This document shows positions 51,552 through 60,906 of a stretch of 64,000 bases of DNA, in pieces. A model generated the notes under the pieces. It was not told where the DNA came from and did no database searches. It saw only the letters and a program-made list of their open reading frames with translations. Within the stretch, counting starts at the first letter, position 1. Each line of letters begins with the position of its first letter. The position numbers and the translations under genes were made by a program. This DNA is from Agrobacterium tumefaciens (GTDB taxonomy: Bacteria; Pseudomonadota; Alphaproteobacteria; Rhizobiales; Rhizobiaceae): positions 1,736,001 through 1,800,000 of the forward strand of contig NZ_CP039903.1 of the NCBI RefSeq assembly GCF_005221385.1, read 5' to 3'.

Positions 51552-53184
51552 GGTGGAAAATATTCCACAATTCAAAGCCACGCGCCCGGAGTGGATCTTC
51601 GACGGCAGCGAGATCGAGGACACGTTCGGCTATGGCGAGCGCGCCGTGGACTTCCTGCGCCGCCTGAAGCATCCGAAGAGCGAGAGCGGTGATTTCGAAC
51701 TGCCGTTGTTCTGGGAACGTATCGTCCGCCGCATCTATGGCCCGTGCTATCCGAACAAGCGCCGACAGGTGAAGACGGTATTCATCCTCCTGCCGCGTGG
51801 CGCCCGCAAGACCACGATGGGCGCAGGCCTCGCATTGCTCCATACGGTGGGCTGGGAGCGCGTTCCCGGTGGTCAGGCAATGGTTGCCGCCTCTGCCGAG
51901 GAAGACGCCCGTATCGCTTACGACGAGGCCGTGGGCATCGTAGGCGAAACCGAGTGGCTGCAATCAGCCATGAAGCCTACCGAGAGCGTGTTCTATCTGG
52001 AGCATCGCAAGAGCAAGGCCACGTTCCGCGCTCTGGCATCCGGTGGCAAGGGCAAGCTCGGCAAGACTCCAAACTTCGTGCTGGCCGACGAGCTGATCAA
52101 TTGGGAGGGCGAGAACAGCCGCCGCAATTGGCAGGCCATCCGCACGGGCTTGAACAAGGTTCCGAACACGCTGCTGGTGATCATTACGCAGGCCGGCCGA
52201 GGACAGGAAAACCTTGCCTATGAGCTTCTGACCTATGCCCGCAAGGTCCAGTCCAGTGTGATCCATGATCCGAACTTCCTGCCGGTCCTGTTCGAGAGCC
52301 ACCCCGACGACGATTGGCAGGATGAAGAACTCTGGCACATGGTCAATCCCGGCCTGGCTGAAGGCTATCCGGATATCGACGGCCTGCGCACCATGGCGCG
52401 GGAAGCCAAGGAACGGCCATCTGACCGCGATAACTTCCGCCAGTTCCACCTCAACTGCTGGCTCGATTACAGCGCGTCTCCGTTCGTCTCCATGCCGATC
52501 TATGACGAGGGGAACTTTCGTCCAGATTTGGACGAATTGGAAGCGAACCAGACGCCTTGCTATCTCGGCGTGGACCTTTCCAAGACCACCGACTTGACCG
52601 CCGTTGTTGCCTGCTGGGGAGACCGTGAGAACGGGTATGCCGTCCACCCTTGGTTCTACCTGCCGAAAGACAACCTGCTGAAGCGTGGCGCGCGTGAGGG
52701 TGTAAATTACGCTGTCTGGGAAGAGCAAGGCCACATCACGCTCACAGAGGGCAACGTGGTCGATTACCACGCGGTAGAGGCTCACATCAAAGAGCTATGC
52801 GCCCGGTTCAACGTTCGCGAGATAGCTTTCGATCCGGCGCTCGCCCGCAACAGCATCAACAATCTTCTGGATGAAGGTTTGCCCGTGGTCGAGTTTCGGC
52901 AGGGCTGGCTCACGATGTCCCCTGCCATCAATGAGCTTGAGCGTGCCATCCTGGCCCGGCAGTTCCAGCACGGCGGCCACCCGATCCTACGGTGGCACTT
53001 CGATAACATCGCTCTCCGCGAAGACAGTTCCGGCAACCGTTCCTTCCACAAAGCCAAAAGCAAAGACCACATCGATGGCGCCGTCGCCACAGCCATGGCC
53101 GTTGCCCGCTGCGCTGCCGGCGATAGCGGCCGATCCTCTTACGACGATTTCGATGGTGACATCGGAGAATGGAGCTACGCATGA
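51535..53184 (+). CDS. Terminase large subunit
   Basis: Packaging motor of 549 aa. The ATPase has Walker A LPRGARKTT (86-94, Lys92) and Walker B FVLADE (181-186). The nuclease has the acidic cluster Asp347 (GVDLSKTTD), Asp433 (AFDPA) and Asp511/Asp514 (KDHIDGAVA). It is of the type paired with P27 small subunits. Unusually it lies after the connectors and not before the portal. Confidence 0.95.
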   Translation: MASTSKVENIPQFKATRPEWIFDGSEIEDTFGYGERAVDFLRRLKHPKSESGDFELPLFWERIVRRIYGPCYPNKRRQVKTVFILLPRGARKTTMGAGLALLHTVGWERVPGGQAMVAASAEEDARIAYDEAVGIVGETEWLQSAMKPTESVFYLEHRKSKATFRALASGGKGKLGKTPNFVLADELINWEGENSRRNWQAIRTGLNKVPNTLLVIITQAGRGQENLAYELLTYARKVQSSVIHDPNFLPVLFESHPDDDWQDEELWHMVNPGLAEGYPDIDGLRTMAREAKERPSDRDNFRQFHLNCWLDYSASPFVSMPIYDEGNFRPDLDELEANQTPCYLGVDLSKTTDLTAVVACWGDRENGYAVHPWFYLPKDNLLKRGAREGVNYAVWEEQGHITLTEGNVVDYHAVEAHIKELCARFNVREIAFDPALARNSINNLLDEGLPVVEFRQGWLTMSPAINELERAILARQFQHGGHPILRWHFDNIALREDSSGNRSFHKAKSKDHIDGAVATAMAVARCAAGDSGRSSYDDFDGDIGEWSYA

Positions 53185-55202
53185 GCCAGACCGACGAAGA
53201 ACGCCTTGTGATTATGCTTGAGGCCCGAATTAAGGATCTCGAGCGCAACATGGCGAAGGCCAGCGGCACGACGGAGCGCGAGTTCCGCAAGATGTCGCAG
53301 TCTTCCAAGCGTGCGACCGACCAGATGGAGAAGGATGCCATCAGGTCAACCACGCGCATTAATCAGGCGATGGCTACGGTCGGCACCAAGATCGGCGCCG
53401 TCGGCAAGGCGTTCAGCGCTGGCGTGTGGGGCGGTATCGCTGGTCTTGGCGTGGCTGGTGTCGTGGGCACGCTTGCCAGTCTCGCAAAAGGCATTTCAGA
53501 AGTAGGCGATCAGGCAAAGATTGCCGGCGTCAACGTCAAGGCGTTTCAAGAGCTGAAATACGTTGCCGAGCAGAACCGCATCGGCGTTGACGCGCTGACG
53601 GATGGCCTGAAAGAACTCAATCTCCGGGCTGATGAATTTATCCTGACCGGCCAAGGCTCGGCGGCCGAAGCGTTCCAGCGGCTCGGTTTCTCGGCGGAAG
53701 ACCTGAAAAAGAAGCTCGAAGACCCCTCTGCCCTCTTCACCGAGATTATCGGTAAGTTGGGGAAACTCAGCAAGGCGGCGCAGATCAGAATCGCTGATGA
53801 GATTTTCGGCGGCACTGGCGGCGAGAAGTTCGTCCAGCTTATCGACCAGGGCGAAGCCGGCATCCGCGACACGATCAAAGCCGCGAATGATCTTGGTATC
53901 GTGATGGATCAGCAGCTCATCGACCGCGCCGCGGAAGTCGATCGCCGGTTCAACCAGATCGCCAATACAGTCGGATCAACACTGAAAAGCGCCATCGTCT
54001 CGGCTGCCGACAGCCTGGCCGAGTTCATCGATGGGTTCCGCGATTATCAGAACCAGATGAGCAGCACGCTCCAGAACACCCAGCGCGAAATCGGCATGAA
54101 GCGGCTGGACATCGAGAACAAGATCCTTGAGGCCCAGAACAAGAGCTGGGCGACGGATGCTCAGCAAAATAAGGCCGTTGGCCAGTATCGCATCGAGCTT
54201 GAAAAGCTGAACCAGGAAGACGCCAAGATCACCAAGGCGATCGGTGACAAGCTGCAGCCCATGCAGCGAAGCGGCAACGACACGTGGACGCCTCCTGACT
54301 ACAAGCCGCCCAGCAAAAGTAAGTCTTCCCGCTCGGCCTCCACGACGCAGGCTGACCGCGAGCGTAAGGCAGTTGAAGACCTCATCAAGGAGCTTGAGGA
54401 AGAGCTTCGTATCGTCAACCTATCCGACGCAGCCAAGCGCGCCTCAGTGGCTTCCAGGCAGGCTGGAGCAGCTGCGACCGACGACGAGCGGAAAAAGATA
54501 ATCCAGCTGAATGAAGCAATATTTCAGGAAGAGGAGGCGCGCCGGAAAGCCGACGAGCAGATGCTCTACTACCGCGACCTAACCAAGGCTGGCCTTGATG
54601 ACCTGTTCGGCGCGATCGAAGAGGGCAAAAGCTTCTGGGAGGCGATGGGCGACGTTGCCGTCAACAGCCTCAAGCGCATCGCGGACACGATGCTTGACGA
54701 CGTGCTCGACAGCATTTTTCAGGTCAACAAGGCGGCATCCGGCGGCGGTGGTGGCGGTGGCTTCCTGTCCAGCTTGCTTGGAGGTCTGTTTGGCGGCGGC
54801 GGCTCGCAATGGGCAGGTATCAAATCCGGCTCGATCACGGGCGGACTATTCGCCAATGGCGGAGCGTTCCCCAATGGCATCAACGGGTTTTCAAACCAGA
54901 TCGTCAGCACACCCACGATGTTCGCCTTTGCCGATGGCGCTGGCCTCATGGGTGAAGCTGGGCCGGAAGCAATTATGCCGCTCTCTAGGGACGGCTCTGG
55001 GCGCCTTGGCGTGGCGGTGAATGGTTCTGCCGCCTCCGGTGCTGGAAGCGCGTCTGGCGGCTCCTCTGAGGTGCTGGTGAAGCTATCGCCTGAACTGGTG
55101 GGGGAAATCCTGAAGCAGGCTCAGGGGCAGACGGTGAAGATCGTTTCCCAGAACAACAAAGACACGCAAAACTTCAAGTCAAACGGCGGGAGGGAATACT
55201 GA
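53181..55202 (+). CDS. Tail tape measure protein
   Basis: A 673-aa protein that sets tail length. N-terminal coiled coil (MLEARIKDLERNMAKASGTT), a hydrophobic stretch (residues 77-104), a GVNVKAFQELKYVAEQNRIG segment, long helices, a glycine-rich linker and the C-terminal GLMGEAGPEAIMPLSRDGSG that marks the lambda-type family. Short for a siphophage tape measure, so a tail of roughly 100 nm is expected by the usual residue-to-length relation. The start is the ATG in the overlap with terminase. Confidence 0.93.
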   Translation: MSQTDEERLVIMLEARIKDLERNMAKASGTTEREFRKMSQSSKRATDQMEKDAIRSTTRINQAMATVGTKIGAVGKAFSAGVWGGIAGLGVAGVVGTLASLAKGISEVGDQAKIAGVNVKAFQELKYVAEQNRIGVDALTDGLKELNLRADEFILTGQGSAAEAFQRLGFSAEDLKKKLEDPSALFTEIIGKLGKLSKAAQIRIADEIFGGTGGEKFVQLIDQGEAGIRDTIKAANDLGIVMDQQLIDRAAEVDRRFNQIANTVGSTLKSAIVSAADSLAEFIDGFRDYQNQMSSTLQNTQREIGMKRLDIENKILEAQNKSWATDAQQNKAVGQYRIELEKLNQEDAKITKAIGDKLQPMQRSGNDTWTPPDYKPPSKSKSSRSASTTQADRERKAVEDLIKELEEELRIVNLSDAAKRASVASRQAGAAATDDERKKIIQLNEAIFQEEEARRKADEQMLYYRDLTKAGLDDLFGAIEEGKSFWEAMGDVAVNSLKRIADTMLDDVLDSIFQVNKAASGGGGGGGFLSSLLGGLFGGGGSQWAGIKSGSITGGLFANGGAFPNGINGFSNQIVSTPTMFAFADGAGLMGEAGPEAIMPLSRDGSGRLGVAVNGSAASGAGSASGGSSEVLVKLSPELVGEILKQAQGQTVKIVSQNNKDTQNFKSNGGREY

Positions 55203-55855
55203 TGGCCGATTATGAAATCATACCCGAGGTGCTGCCGTGGGCATCGTGCAGCTTTGACCCGATAAGCCCGGCCAGCTCGTCGCGCATGGAAGGCCGCCGG
55301 ACGGAATCTCAATCGTTCGGTACTCCTTACTGGACACTGAAGCTCGCCACGCACTGGCTGGAAACCCATCTGTTCGGCCTGTTCGATGCCTTCACCATGA
55401 AGGCCGATGTTCGGGGCAAGCCGTTCCTTGGGTATGACGTGTTCCGCCCGCGCCCGATCGCGATGGATACCGGTTCGCCCTTATCCGGCACCAAGGCAGG
55501 CGGCGGGGCATTTAACGGCGATGTATTCTTTCAGGCCGTGTCCGCAAACACGCTGTATCTCGGTGGACTGCCGGCGGGGTTCATCTTCACGGCAGGCGAT
55601 TACGTCGAGGTGAGAGCCAGCGTTTTGAAGCGATCCCTGCACAGGGTCACCGAGCCAGCAGTGTCGGATGCCAATGGCTTTGCGACCGTGCAGATCATGT
55701 ATCCGCTGGACACGCAGAACTTTAACGCGACGTGCACCGGTCACCTCGAAAAGCCCTCGTGCCTGATGATGATCGACCCCGGCAGCGTGCAGGCGCCGAA
55801 GTCATGGAACAGCCGTGAGGGCAGCTTTTCTGCAACGGAGGTTTTCGTCTCATGA
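55202..55855 (+). CDS. Tail protein of unknown exact role, 217 aa
   Basis: Reads LKLATHWLETHLFGLFDAFT, MKADVRGKPFLGYDVFRPRP, FIFTAGDYVEVRASVLKRS and FATVQIMYPL, the pattern of phage tail proteins that follow the tape measure (charged loop, 'G(D/Y)xxRP', 'AGDYV', 'G.A.V.I.P'). A minor tail or distal tail part is inferred from this position. One-base overlap with the tape measure stop. Confidence 0.75.
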   Translation: MADYEIIPEVLPWASCSFDPISPASSSRMEGRRTESQSFGTPYWTLKLATHWLETHLFGLFDAFTMKADVRGKPFLGYDVFRPRPIAMDTGSPLSGTKAGGGAFNGDVFFQAVSANTLYLGGLPAGFIFTAGDYVEVRASVLKRSLHRVTEPAVSDANGFATVQIMYPLDTQNFNATCTGHLEKPSCLMMIDPGSVQAPKSWNSREGSFSATEVFVS

Positions 55856-56223
55856 ACCTCGAAAAGCTCCTCTGCGCCGAACTGAAGCGCCAGCTTGAAG
55901 CCAAGGGTGTTCGTGACACACGAATACCTTCTGGCGGCGAACTGCTGTGGAAATGGTTCATGGCCCTGCACAAGACCCGGCAGACTGGTATGGCTGGCCC
56001 TCAGCCGATCACTTACGCGGAAATTATGGCCTACAGCCATATTTACTCCCTGCCGATCGAGCCACGGCACGTAAAAATCCTCGTAGCCATGGATCAGGCC
56101 TACCTCGAAACCGTCTACAAGAAGCAACCGCAGGCGCCTGAGGGCGTGAAGGTTCTCCCGCCGGTATCGAAAGCTCCGCTGACGGCCGGTCTCTTTGATG
56201 CTCAATTCGGGGGTGCGAAATGA
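55852..56223 (+). CDS. Hypothetical tail-region protein, 123 aa
   Basis: Helical: RIPSGGELLWKWFMALHKTR, QPITYAEIMAYSHIYSLPIE and RHVKILVAMDQAYLETVYKK. The LWxWFxxLHxxRxxxMAGPxPI arrangement resembles small proteins found around the tape measure in many siphophages, sometimes annotated as tail-assembly chaperones; this match is from memory. Overlaps both neighbours in ATGA. Confidence 0.7.
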   Translation: MNLEKLLCAELKRQLEAKGVRDTRIPSGGELLWKWFMALHKTRQTGMAGPQPITYAEIMAYSHIYSLPIEPRHVKILVAMDQAYLETVYKKQPQAPEGVKVLPPVSKAPLTAGLFDAQFGGAK

Positions 56224-57245
56224 CGCTCACCAAGAGCATGTACAGATCGTATACCGAGTATCGGCATGGCAAACCGAAACCTGTGACGCTCCCAAGGGTC
56301 TTCAAGCAGGATGAGAGGCGGCACGTTATTCATGACGTGATTGACATCATGTCTGACTGGCGGCACTCGCCGTTCGAAAACGAAGGATCGACGCGCGCGG
56401 GGATACGCTCGGCATTGTGCCTTCAGGGATACCGCTGGGAGGTTTCGGACCACGAGGCGGCGCTGCTGGTCGGAGAGGCAGTTAAAGCCGTTGGTGCCGC
56501 TCGGCCTTCATGGGAGCAAGGGCAGCGTGACTATTATGCGGCCAGCGTTTATTGCCGCTGGTGCGCCATCCCGCTTCCAGAGGAAGAGCAGTTGGGCCAG
56601 CGCAACGGGCAGTATTGCTCTGGCGTTTGCGCAAAGGCCGCGCTCACTTACCGGATAAGGGCGTCAGATTGCCGCGACAGATCGATCATCGAAACGGCGT
56701 ATCGGGCCGTCAGGCGTGAGTTATCGGCAGAGAGAACTTGCGAGGAGTGCGGGATATCCTTCAAGCCGTTCGCGTTCTCAAGAGTGTCGCAGAAATACTG
56801 CACGACCATTTGCCGCGACAAGGCGAACCGGAAGTACCACGCCAAGCCGTGCGCGGTGTGCCAGGAGCCATTCTTTCCGAAGCGCCCCTCTCAGTACTTC
56901 TGTTCAAAAGCCTGCATGGGCGAGAGCATGAAGACTATCCAAGAGAGAACGTGCAGCCATTGCGGGGATGTGTTCCGGCCTAAAAACGAATGGGGCGGGA
57001 GGGGAAATTTCTGCAGCAAAGAATGCACCTATGCCAGTCTGCGGGTTCCGAAATTCGAGAGAGTTTGCGGTTGCTGTGGTGAACCCTTCCTCGCGAAAAT
57101 GGCCCGGGCGAAGTACTGCTCTCGCAAATGCATTTTGGTGATGGACAAGCGCAAGCGCCGGCAGACGCCCGCGGTTATCCCCTTCGTGCCCATGCACATG
57201 CTGACGGCCGAGGTATTTGACGGATGGTTCAGGAGAGCGGCTTAG
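56220..57245 (+). CDS. Protein with five tandem CxxC-CxxxC zinc-binding modules
   Basis: A 341-aa protein. After a helical N-terminal 110 residues come five cysteine modules: C112/C115/C133/C137, C174/C177/C194/C198, C211/C214/C228/C232, C245/C248/C265/C269 and C283/C286/C300/C304, each CxxC, 13-17 residues, then CxxxC, with an aromatic residue before the third Cys (YCS, YCT, FCS). They read as treble-clef zinc ribbons. The C-terminal 35 residues are basic, then hydrophobic. It occupies the tail-tip position but resembles no tail protein; DNA or RNA binding is inference. Confidence 0.82.
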   Translation: MTLTKSMYRSYTEYRHGKPKPVTLPRVFKQDERRHVIHDVIDIMSDWRHSPFENEGSTRAGIRSALCLQGYRWEVSDHEAALLVGEAVKAVGAARPSWEQGQRDYYAASVYCRWCAIPLPEEEQLGQRNGQYCSGVCAKAALTYRIRASDCRDRSIIETAYRAVRRELSAERTCEECGISFKPFAFSRVSQKYCTTICRDKANRKYHAKPCAVCQEPFFPKRPSQYFCSKACMGESMKTIQERTCSHCGDVFRPKNEWGGRGNFCSKECTYASLRVPKFERVCGCCGEPFLAKMARAKYCSRKCILVMDKRKRRQTPAVIPFVPMHMLTAEVFDGWFRRAA

Positions 57246-57511
57246 TCCGCCTTCTTACGGCCGGCCATGATCTCTGCGAACATATCGGCCTGTCTCTCCG
57301 AAGCCGACCGAATCGCCTTGAGCTGGCTCAGCATGTTGCCGAACGCTGCAATGATGACGAAGCCCACGATGGCAGGAGCCGCCCAAGGCAGCATCGCCAA
57401 GATGGTCAGCGCGGTTGCCGATCCGCCGCCGCTGTTGGCCGTGATCAAAATCATCACGAGCAAGACGATAGAGGCGCCCAGCGCGCCAACAACTTCCAGA
57501 AATTTATCCAT
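57242..57511 (-). CDS. Small two-helix membrane protein, 89 aa
   Basis: Two hydrophobic helices (LGASIVLLVMILITANSG and LPWAAPAIVGFVIIAAFG) and a charged cytoplasmic tail (QLKAIRSASERQADMFAEIM). It is convergent with and overlaps the zinc-module gene by four bases. As the only right-end gene on the minus strand it may be expressed in the lysogen (exclusion, toxin-like or holin-like); none is recognised. Confidence 0.72.
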   Translation of the reverse strand: MDKFLEVVGALGASIVLLVMILITANSGGGSATALTILAMLPWAAPAIVGFVIIAAFGNMLSQLKAIRSASERQADMFAEIMAGRKKAD

Positions 57512-57565
57512 GCAATCCCCCTAGCTCGGGCAAACCTGCCAGACCATTTTGCATGTTGCAATCCG

Positions 57566-57639
57566 TGTCGCGTCGAATTGCCGATAGTGAGTTACACCCG
57601 TTGAAATTCAACGATAATCAGTTGCGACATGATGCGACA
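57566..57639. promoter_or_regulatory. Candidate integrase arm-type sites, right
   Basis: TGTCGCGTC at 57566-57574 and an inverted one-mismatch copy GATGCGACA at 57631-57639, with a related TTGCGACA between. Together with the left pair they flank the recombination core. The palindrome GTTGAAATTCAAC (57600-57612) lies between. Confidence 0.45.
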
Positions 57640-57668
57640 GGAATTTCAGGGGGAAAGCACCTAAGTGG

Positions 57669-57754
<86 letters not shown>

Positions 57755-57964
57755 AATCCAGTGCCTTGCCAACTATCAGATTCTGATCTGGTGTAAAGCA
57801 AAAACTGATGACACGGCATCAGCGAATATCTTTTCCACATCACATGCGCTTAACGTCTCGAAGACCATCATCGCGGCAAAGGCCCGGAAAATAAGCGAAG
57901 TATTTACGCAGCGCCGGTAAGATGGCGATGAAACATAACCATTGCAGCGAGAAATACGCCTCAG

Positions 57965-59704
57965 ATGCGCGCGAGCATACAGAAAATACAGCTGACAGGC
58001 ACGATCGTCATCGCCGCGAGTTCAATTCTGCTGGCCACTCTCGCCGCGGTGCCAAGTGTCTCCAATTATCTGCGTTACCGCGCCAATGCCGCCCAGCTCA
58101 CCCGTTTCGAAACAGCACTTCAGTCCGCATGGCTGATCTCGGCCGAGCGCGGCCCTGCAAACAATCTGATGGGCGCACCCGCCCCCGATCCGAAACTGGT
58201 CGAGGGGCTTGCAGCTGCACGCAAGGCGACGGATGACAAGCTGTCGGAGCTTGAAGTTTCCTTCACCGAGGAAATCAAGACGCAACCCGAACTGGCGAAA
58301 TCACTGGCTGAAACCCGCCAGAAGCTCGCCCAATCCCGCGAAGCGGTGGATCGGGTTGCCGCGCTCCCTTCTTCCACGCGCAGCCAGAGCGCCATGTCCA
58401 ACGCGATTTTATCGATGTTCAAGGCAGCCGATAGCGTCAACCTGCTGCGCGGCAAGGCGGCGCGCGCCGTCATCAAGGTCACGCCCGACGTGGCGATCGA
58501 CATCGCGATGACCGGCACTGCCGGCGTAATGCGCGACAGGATTGGCAGACTCGGCTCCTATGTAGTGATGAGTCTGCGCGCAAACCGGCAGGATAAGCTG
58601 GGGTATCGCGCCAAGTTCGATAATGAAATGCAGGGCCTGCTGTCGCTGAAAGCCTCGCTGATCAACTACACCGCCGCCTACCTGTCGACGCCGGGACTGG
58701 ACAAGGCGTTTCAGGATATGGAGACCTATTATTTCGGTCAGGCACTGCGTTACGCGCAGAATACGATCGTGATAGCCATGCCCTCCGCCCAGCCGAGCAT
58801 TCTTGAATTCTCCAGGAACTACATTGCCGGCATGCGCTCGTCCGATACGCTGCGCGACCTCATTCTCTCCGAAACGCGGGCAAGACTCGAAAAAAGAAAG
58901 AACGAGGCTCTGGTCTTTGGTGGAGCATCCCTTCTTCTCGCCGCCATCGCGGTTCTGGTTCTGCTGCGTCTCACTTCCGTCTATAGAACGGCGTTGTTCC
59001 AGCCCATGCAATCCGTCCGAGCGCAGATCGCCGCGATCGCCGCCGGTGACCTTTCCGAAACCCGTTGTGAAGACAGGGTTGCCCCGGAAGTGAAGAAGAT
59101 GTTCGAGGAACTTGATTTCCTGCGCGAGCAGCTTCGCCAGAAAGGCGAAATGGAGAACCAGCAGCGCGCGCTGGCCGAGCAGCTACGCACGCTCTCTGAA
59201 ACCGATTCCTTGACGGGCGTCTTCAATCGCCGTGCGCTGGAAAAGGCCGTTCGTGCCATATTGAGCGGCGAGGAACAGTATCAGTCGCTCGGCGTGATGA
59301 TTGTCGATATTGACCACTTCAAATCGATCAACGATCGTTATGGCCATGCCATGGGCGACCTCGCGCTGCAAAAGACGGCGGGGCTTTTGCGCAGCGCATT
59401 GCGCAAGAACGATATTCTGGCCCGTTACGGCGGTGAGGAATTCGTCGTCGTGCTCCAGGATGTCAGCCATGCCACCGCGACGGCAACCGCCGACCGCCTT
59501 CGCCGCCTGATCGAAGCCCAGATCATTGATGAGCAAAGCGGCTTGTCGCTGACCGCAAGCTTTGGCGTTGTGTGGCAGGAAGCGCGGGCGATAAGCAGCT
59601 GGGACGAGTTGATCGCAATCGCCGACGACCGGCTTTATGAAGCCAAACGCGCCGGCCGCAACCGCGTCTGGGCCACTTATTTCCCAAAGGTCGCCAACGG
59701 ATAG
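57965..59704 (+). CDS. Membrane diguanylate cyclase (GGDEF)
   Basis: A 579-aa inner-membrane protein predicted to make cyclic di-GMP. Helix 1 (residues 8-30), a periplasmic sensor of about 280 residues, helix 2 (318-338), a HAMP-like linker (QPMQSVRAQIAAIAAGDLSE) and the GGDEF domain from about 410. The active-site GGEEF (489-493) is intact and RKND (480-483) is an allosteric inhibitory I-site, so product inhibition is expected. The periplasmic part has no known ligand signature. It lies 210 bases from tRNA-Thr. Confidence 0.93.
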   Translation: MRASIQKIQLTGTIVIAASSILLATLAAVPSVSNYLRYRANAAQLTRFETALQSAWLISAERGPANNLMGAPAPDPKLVEGLAAARKATDDKLSELEVSFTEEIKTQPELAKSLAETRQKLAQSREAVDRVAALPSSTRSQSAMSNAILSMFKAADSVNLLRGKAARAVIKVTPDVAIDIAMTGTAGVMRDRIGRLGSYVVMSLRANRQDKLGYRAKFDNEMQGLLSLKASLINYTAAYLSTPGLDKAFQDMETYYFGQALRYAQNTIVIAMPSAQPSILEFSRNYIAGMRSSDTLRDLILSETRARLEKRKNEALVFGGASLLLAAIAVLVLLRLTSVYRTALFQPMQSVRAQIAAIAAGDLSETRCEDRVAPEVKKMFEELDFLREQLRQKGEMENQQRALAEQLRTLSETDSLTGVFNRRALEKAVRAILSGEEQYQSLGVMIVDIDHFKSINDRYGHAMGDLALQKTAGLLRSALRKNDILARYGGEEFVVVLQDVSHATATATADRLRRLIEAQIIDEQSGLSLTASFGVVWQEARAISSWDELIAIADDRLYEAKRAGRNRVWATYFPKVANG

Positions 59705-59737
59705 ATGCTGGCATGGATCAGCAAACTGCCGGCGGTT

Positions 59738-60847
59738 CTAGATCAAATCCAGCGTCATCACCACCGGGCAGTGATCGGAAGCCTTGGGGCGATCCCAGCC
59801 GGTGCGCGGATAACGCTCCACTTCCTGCCCCGGCGGAAAGATGGTGCGATACGGCTGGCCCGCCCGGATGATTTCAGGAGCCCTTGTCGCGTTGATTTCA
59901 GCCAGGCGCGGTGAAAGCCAGATATAATCCAGCTGGCACAGATGCTGCTCCTGCGGCCCGCGGGAATGATAGAGCGTCCAGCGATCCATGACATCACGGC
60001 GCAGCATCGGATTGGTAACGAAATCATCGGCGGTGAAGACATCGAGCGCGCTCCGCGCTTCCTCAATGGGCGTGAAGCCGTAGCCGTTGCGCCGGTCACC
60101 GGAAATCGCCACACGCTCCTGATAATCGTTCATATCGCCACAAATGGCGAAATTCTTGTTACGTGTATTGCCGACACCCCAGCGGTTTTCGATGATACGG
60201 CGCACGGCCATGGCTTCCGCCTCGCGGATCGGCATGGTGGCGAGCCGCGCATCGACCGGGTCGCGGGAATTGGTCATGGATTTGAAATGCGTGACGTAAA
60301 GCGTCAGCGGCTTGCCGCCGATCCGGAGGTCTATTTCCAGGCAATCCCGTTTGAAAATCTTGTCGTCGATCTGGTTAGTCGCAGCCAGCGCCGGATTGAA
60401 GAGATCGAGATTGCGATAGGTCAGAGCCGCATGGCTCTTGATGTCGACCACCTCGATTTTGTCACCATCACGGGTCTGCTCGCGCATGACGACGGCGACA
60501 TCGATGCCGCGGCTGTCATTGCCCTCGACCAGATATTTCTGCAGGTAGCCATTGCCGACCATGCGGTAAAGATAGCCATATTCAAAGGCCTGCAACGCGG
60601 CCATGTTATCGACCTCCTGCAGGCAGAGAATATCCGCATCCGCGTCCGCTATGGCGAGCGCCGAAAGCTGGCGCGTATCGTCGGTAGAGGAGACTGTCCG
60701 CGCGCTTTCAAGCGCCTGATAGGTCGCCTCGTCCCTGATATCGAACAGCTGGATCGCCCTGTCGCGCCGTGTCTGGTTGCGAAACCCGGTGAAATCAAAA
60801 CGGGTAAGAAGATTTTCGATATTGAAGGTGGCAAGCCGAAGCGACAT
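59738..60847 (-). CDS. Endonuclease/exonuclease/phosphatase-family protein
   Basis: A 369-aa protein of the EEP fold: LRLATFNIENLLTRFDF at the start, ADADILCLQEVD (metal-binding Glu), LTLYVTHFKSM, GDMNDYQ and the terminal PKASDHCPVVMTLDL (catalytic Asp-His). No signal peptide is seen. These enzymes cleave phosphodiesters in nucleic acids or other phosphates; the substrate is not evident. It is convergent with the diguanylate cyclase. Confidence 0.9.
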   Translation of the reverse strand: MSLRLATFNIENLLTRFDFTGFRNQTRRDRAIQLFDIRDEATYQALESARTVSSTDDTRQLSALAIADADADILCLQEVDNMAALQAFEYGYLYRMVGNGYLQKYLVEGNDSRGIDVAVVMREQTRDGDKIEVVDIKSHAALTYRNLDLFNPALAATNQIDDKIFKRDCLEIDLRIGGKPLTLYVTHFKSMTNSRDPVDARLATMPIREAEAMAVRRIIENRWGVGNTRNKNFAICGDMNDYQERVAISGDRRNGYGFTPIEEARSALDVFTADDFVTNPMLRRDVMDRWTLYHSRGPQEQHLCQLDYIWLSPRLAEINATRAPEIIRAGQPYRTIFPPGQEVERYPRTGWDRPKASDHCPVVMTLDLI

Positions 60848-60906
60848 GTTTCATTCCTGTTGCTGGAATAGGAGCTTAGCCGCTCCTGCCCCGCCTCGCC
60901 AATAGT

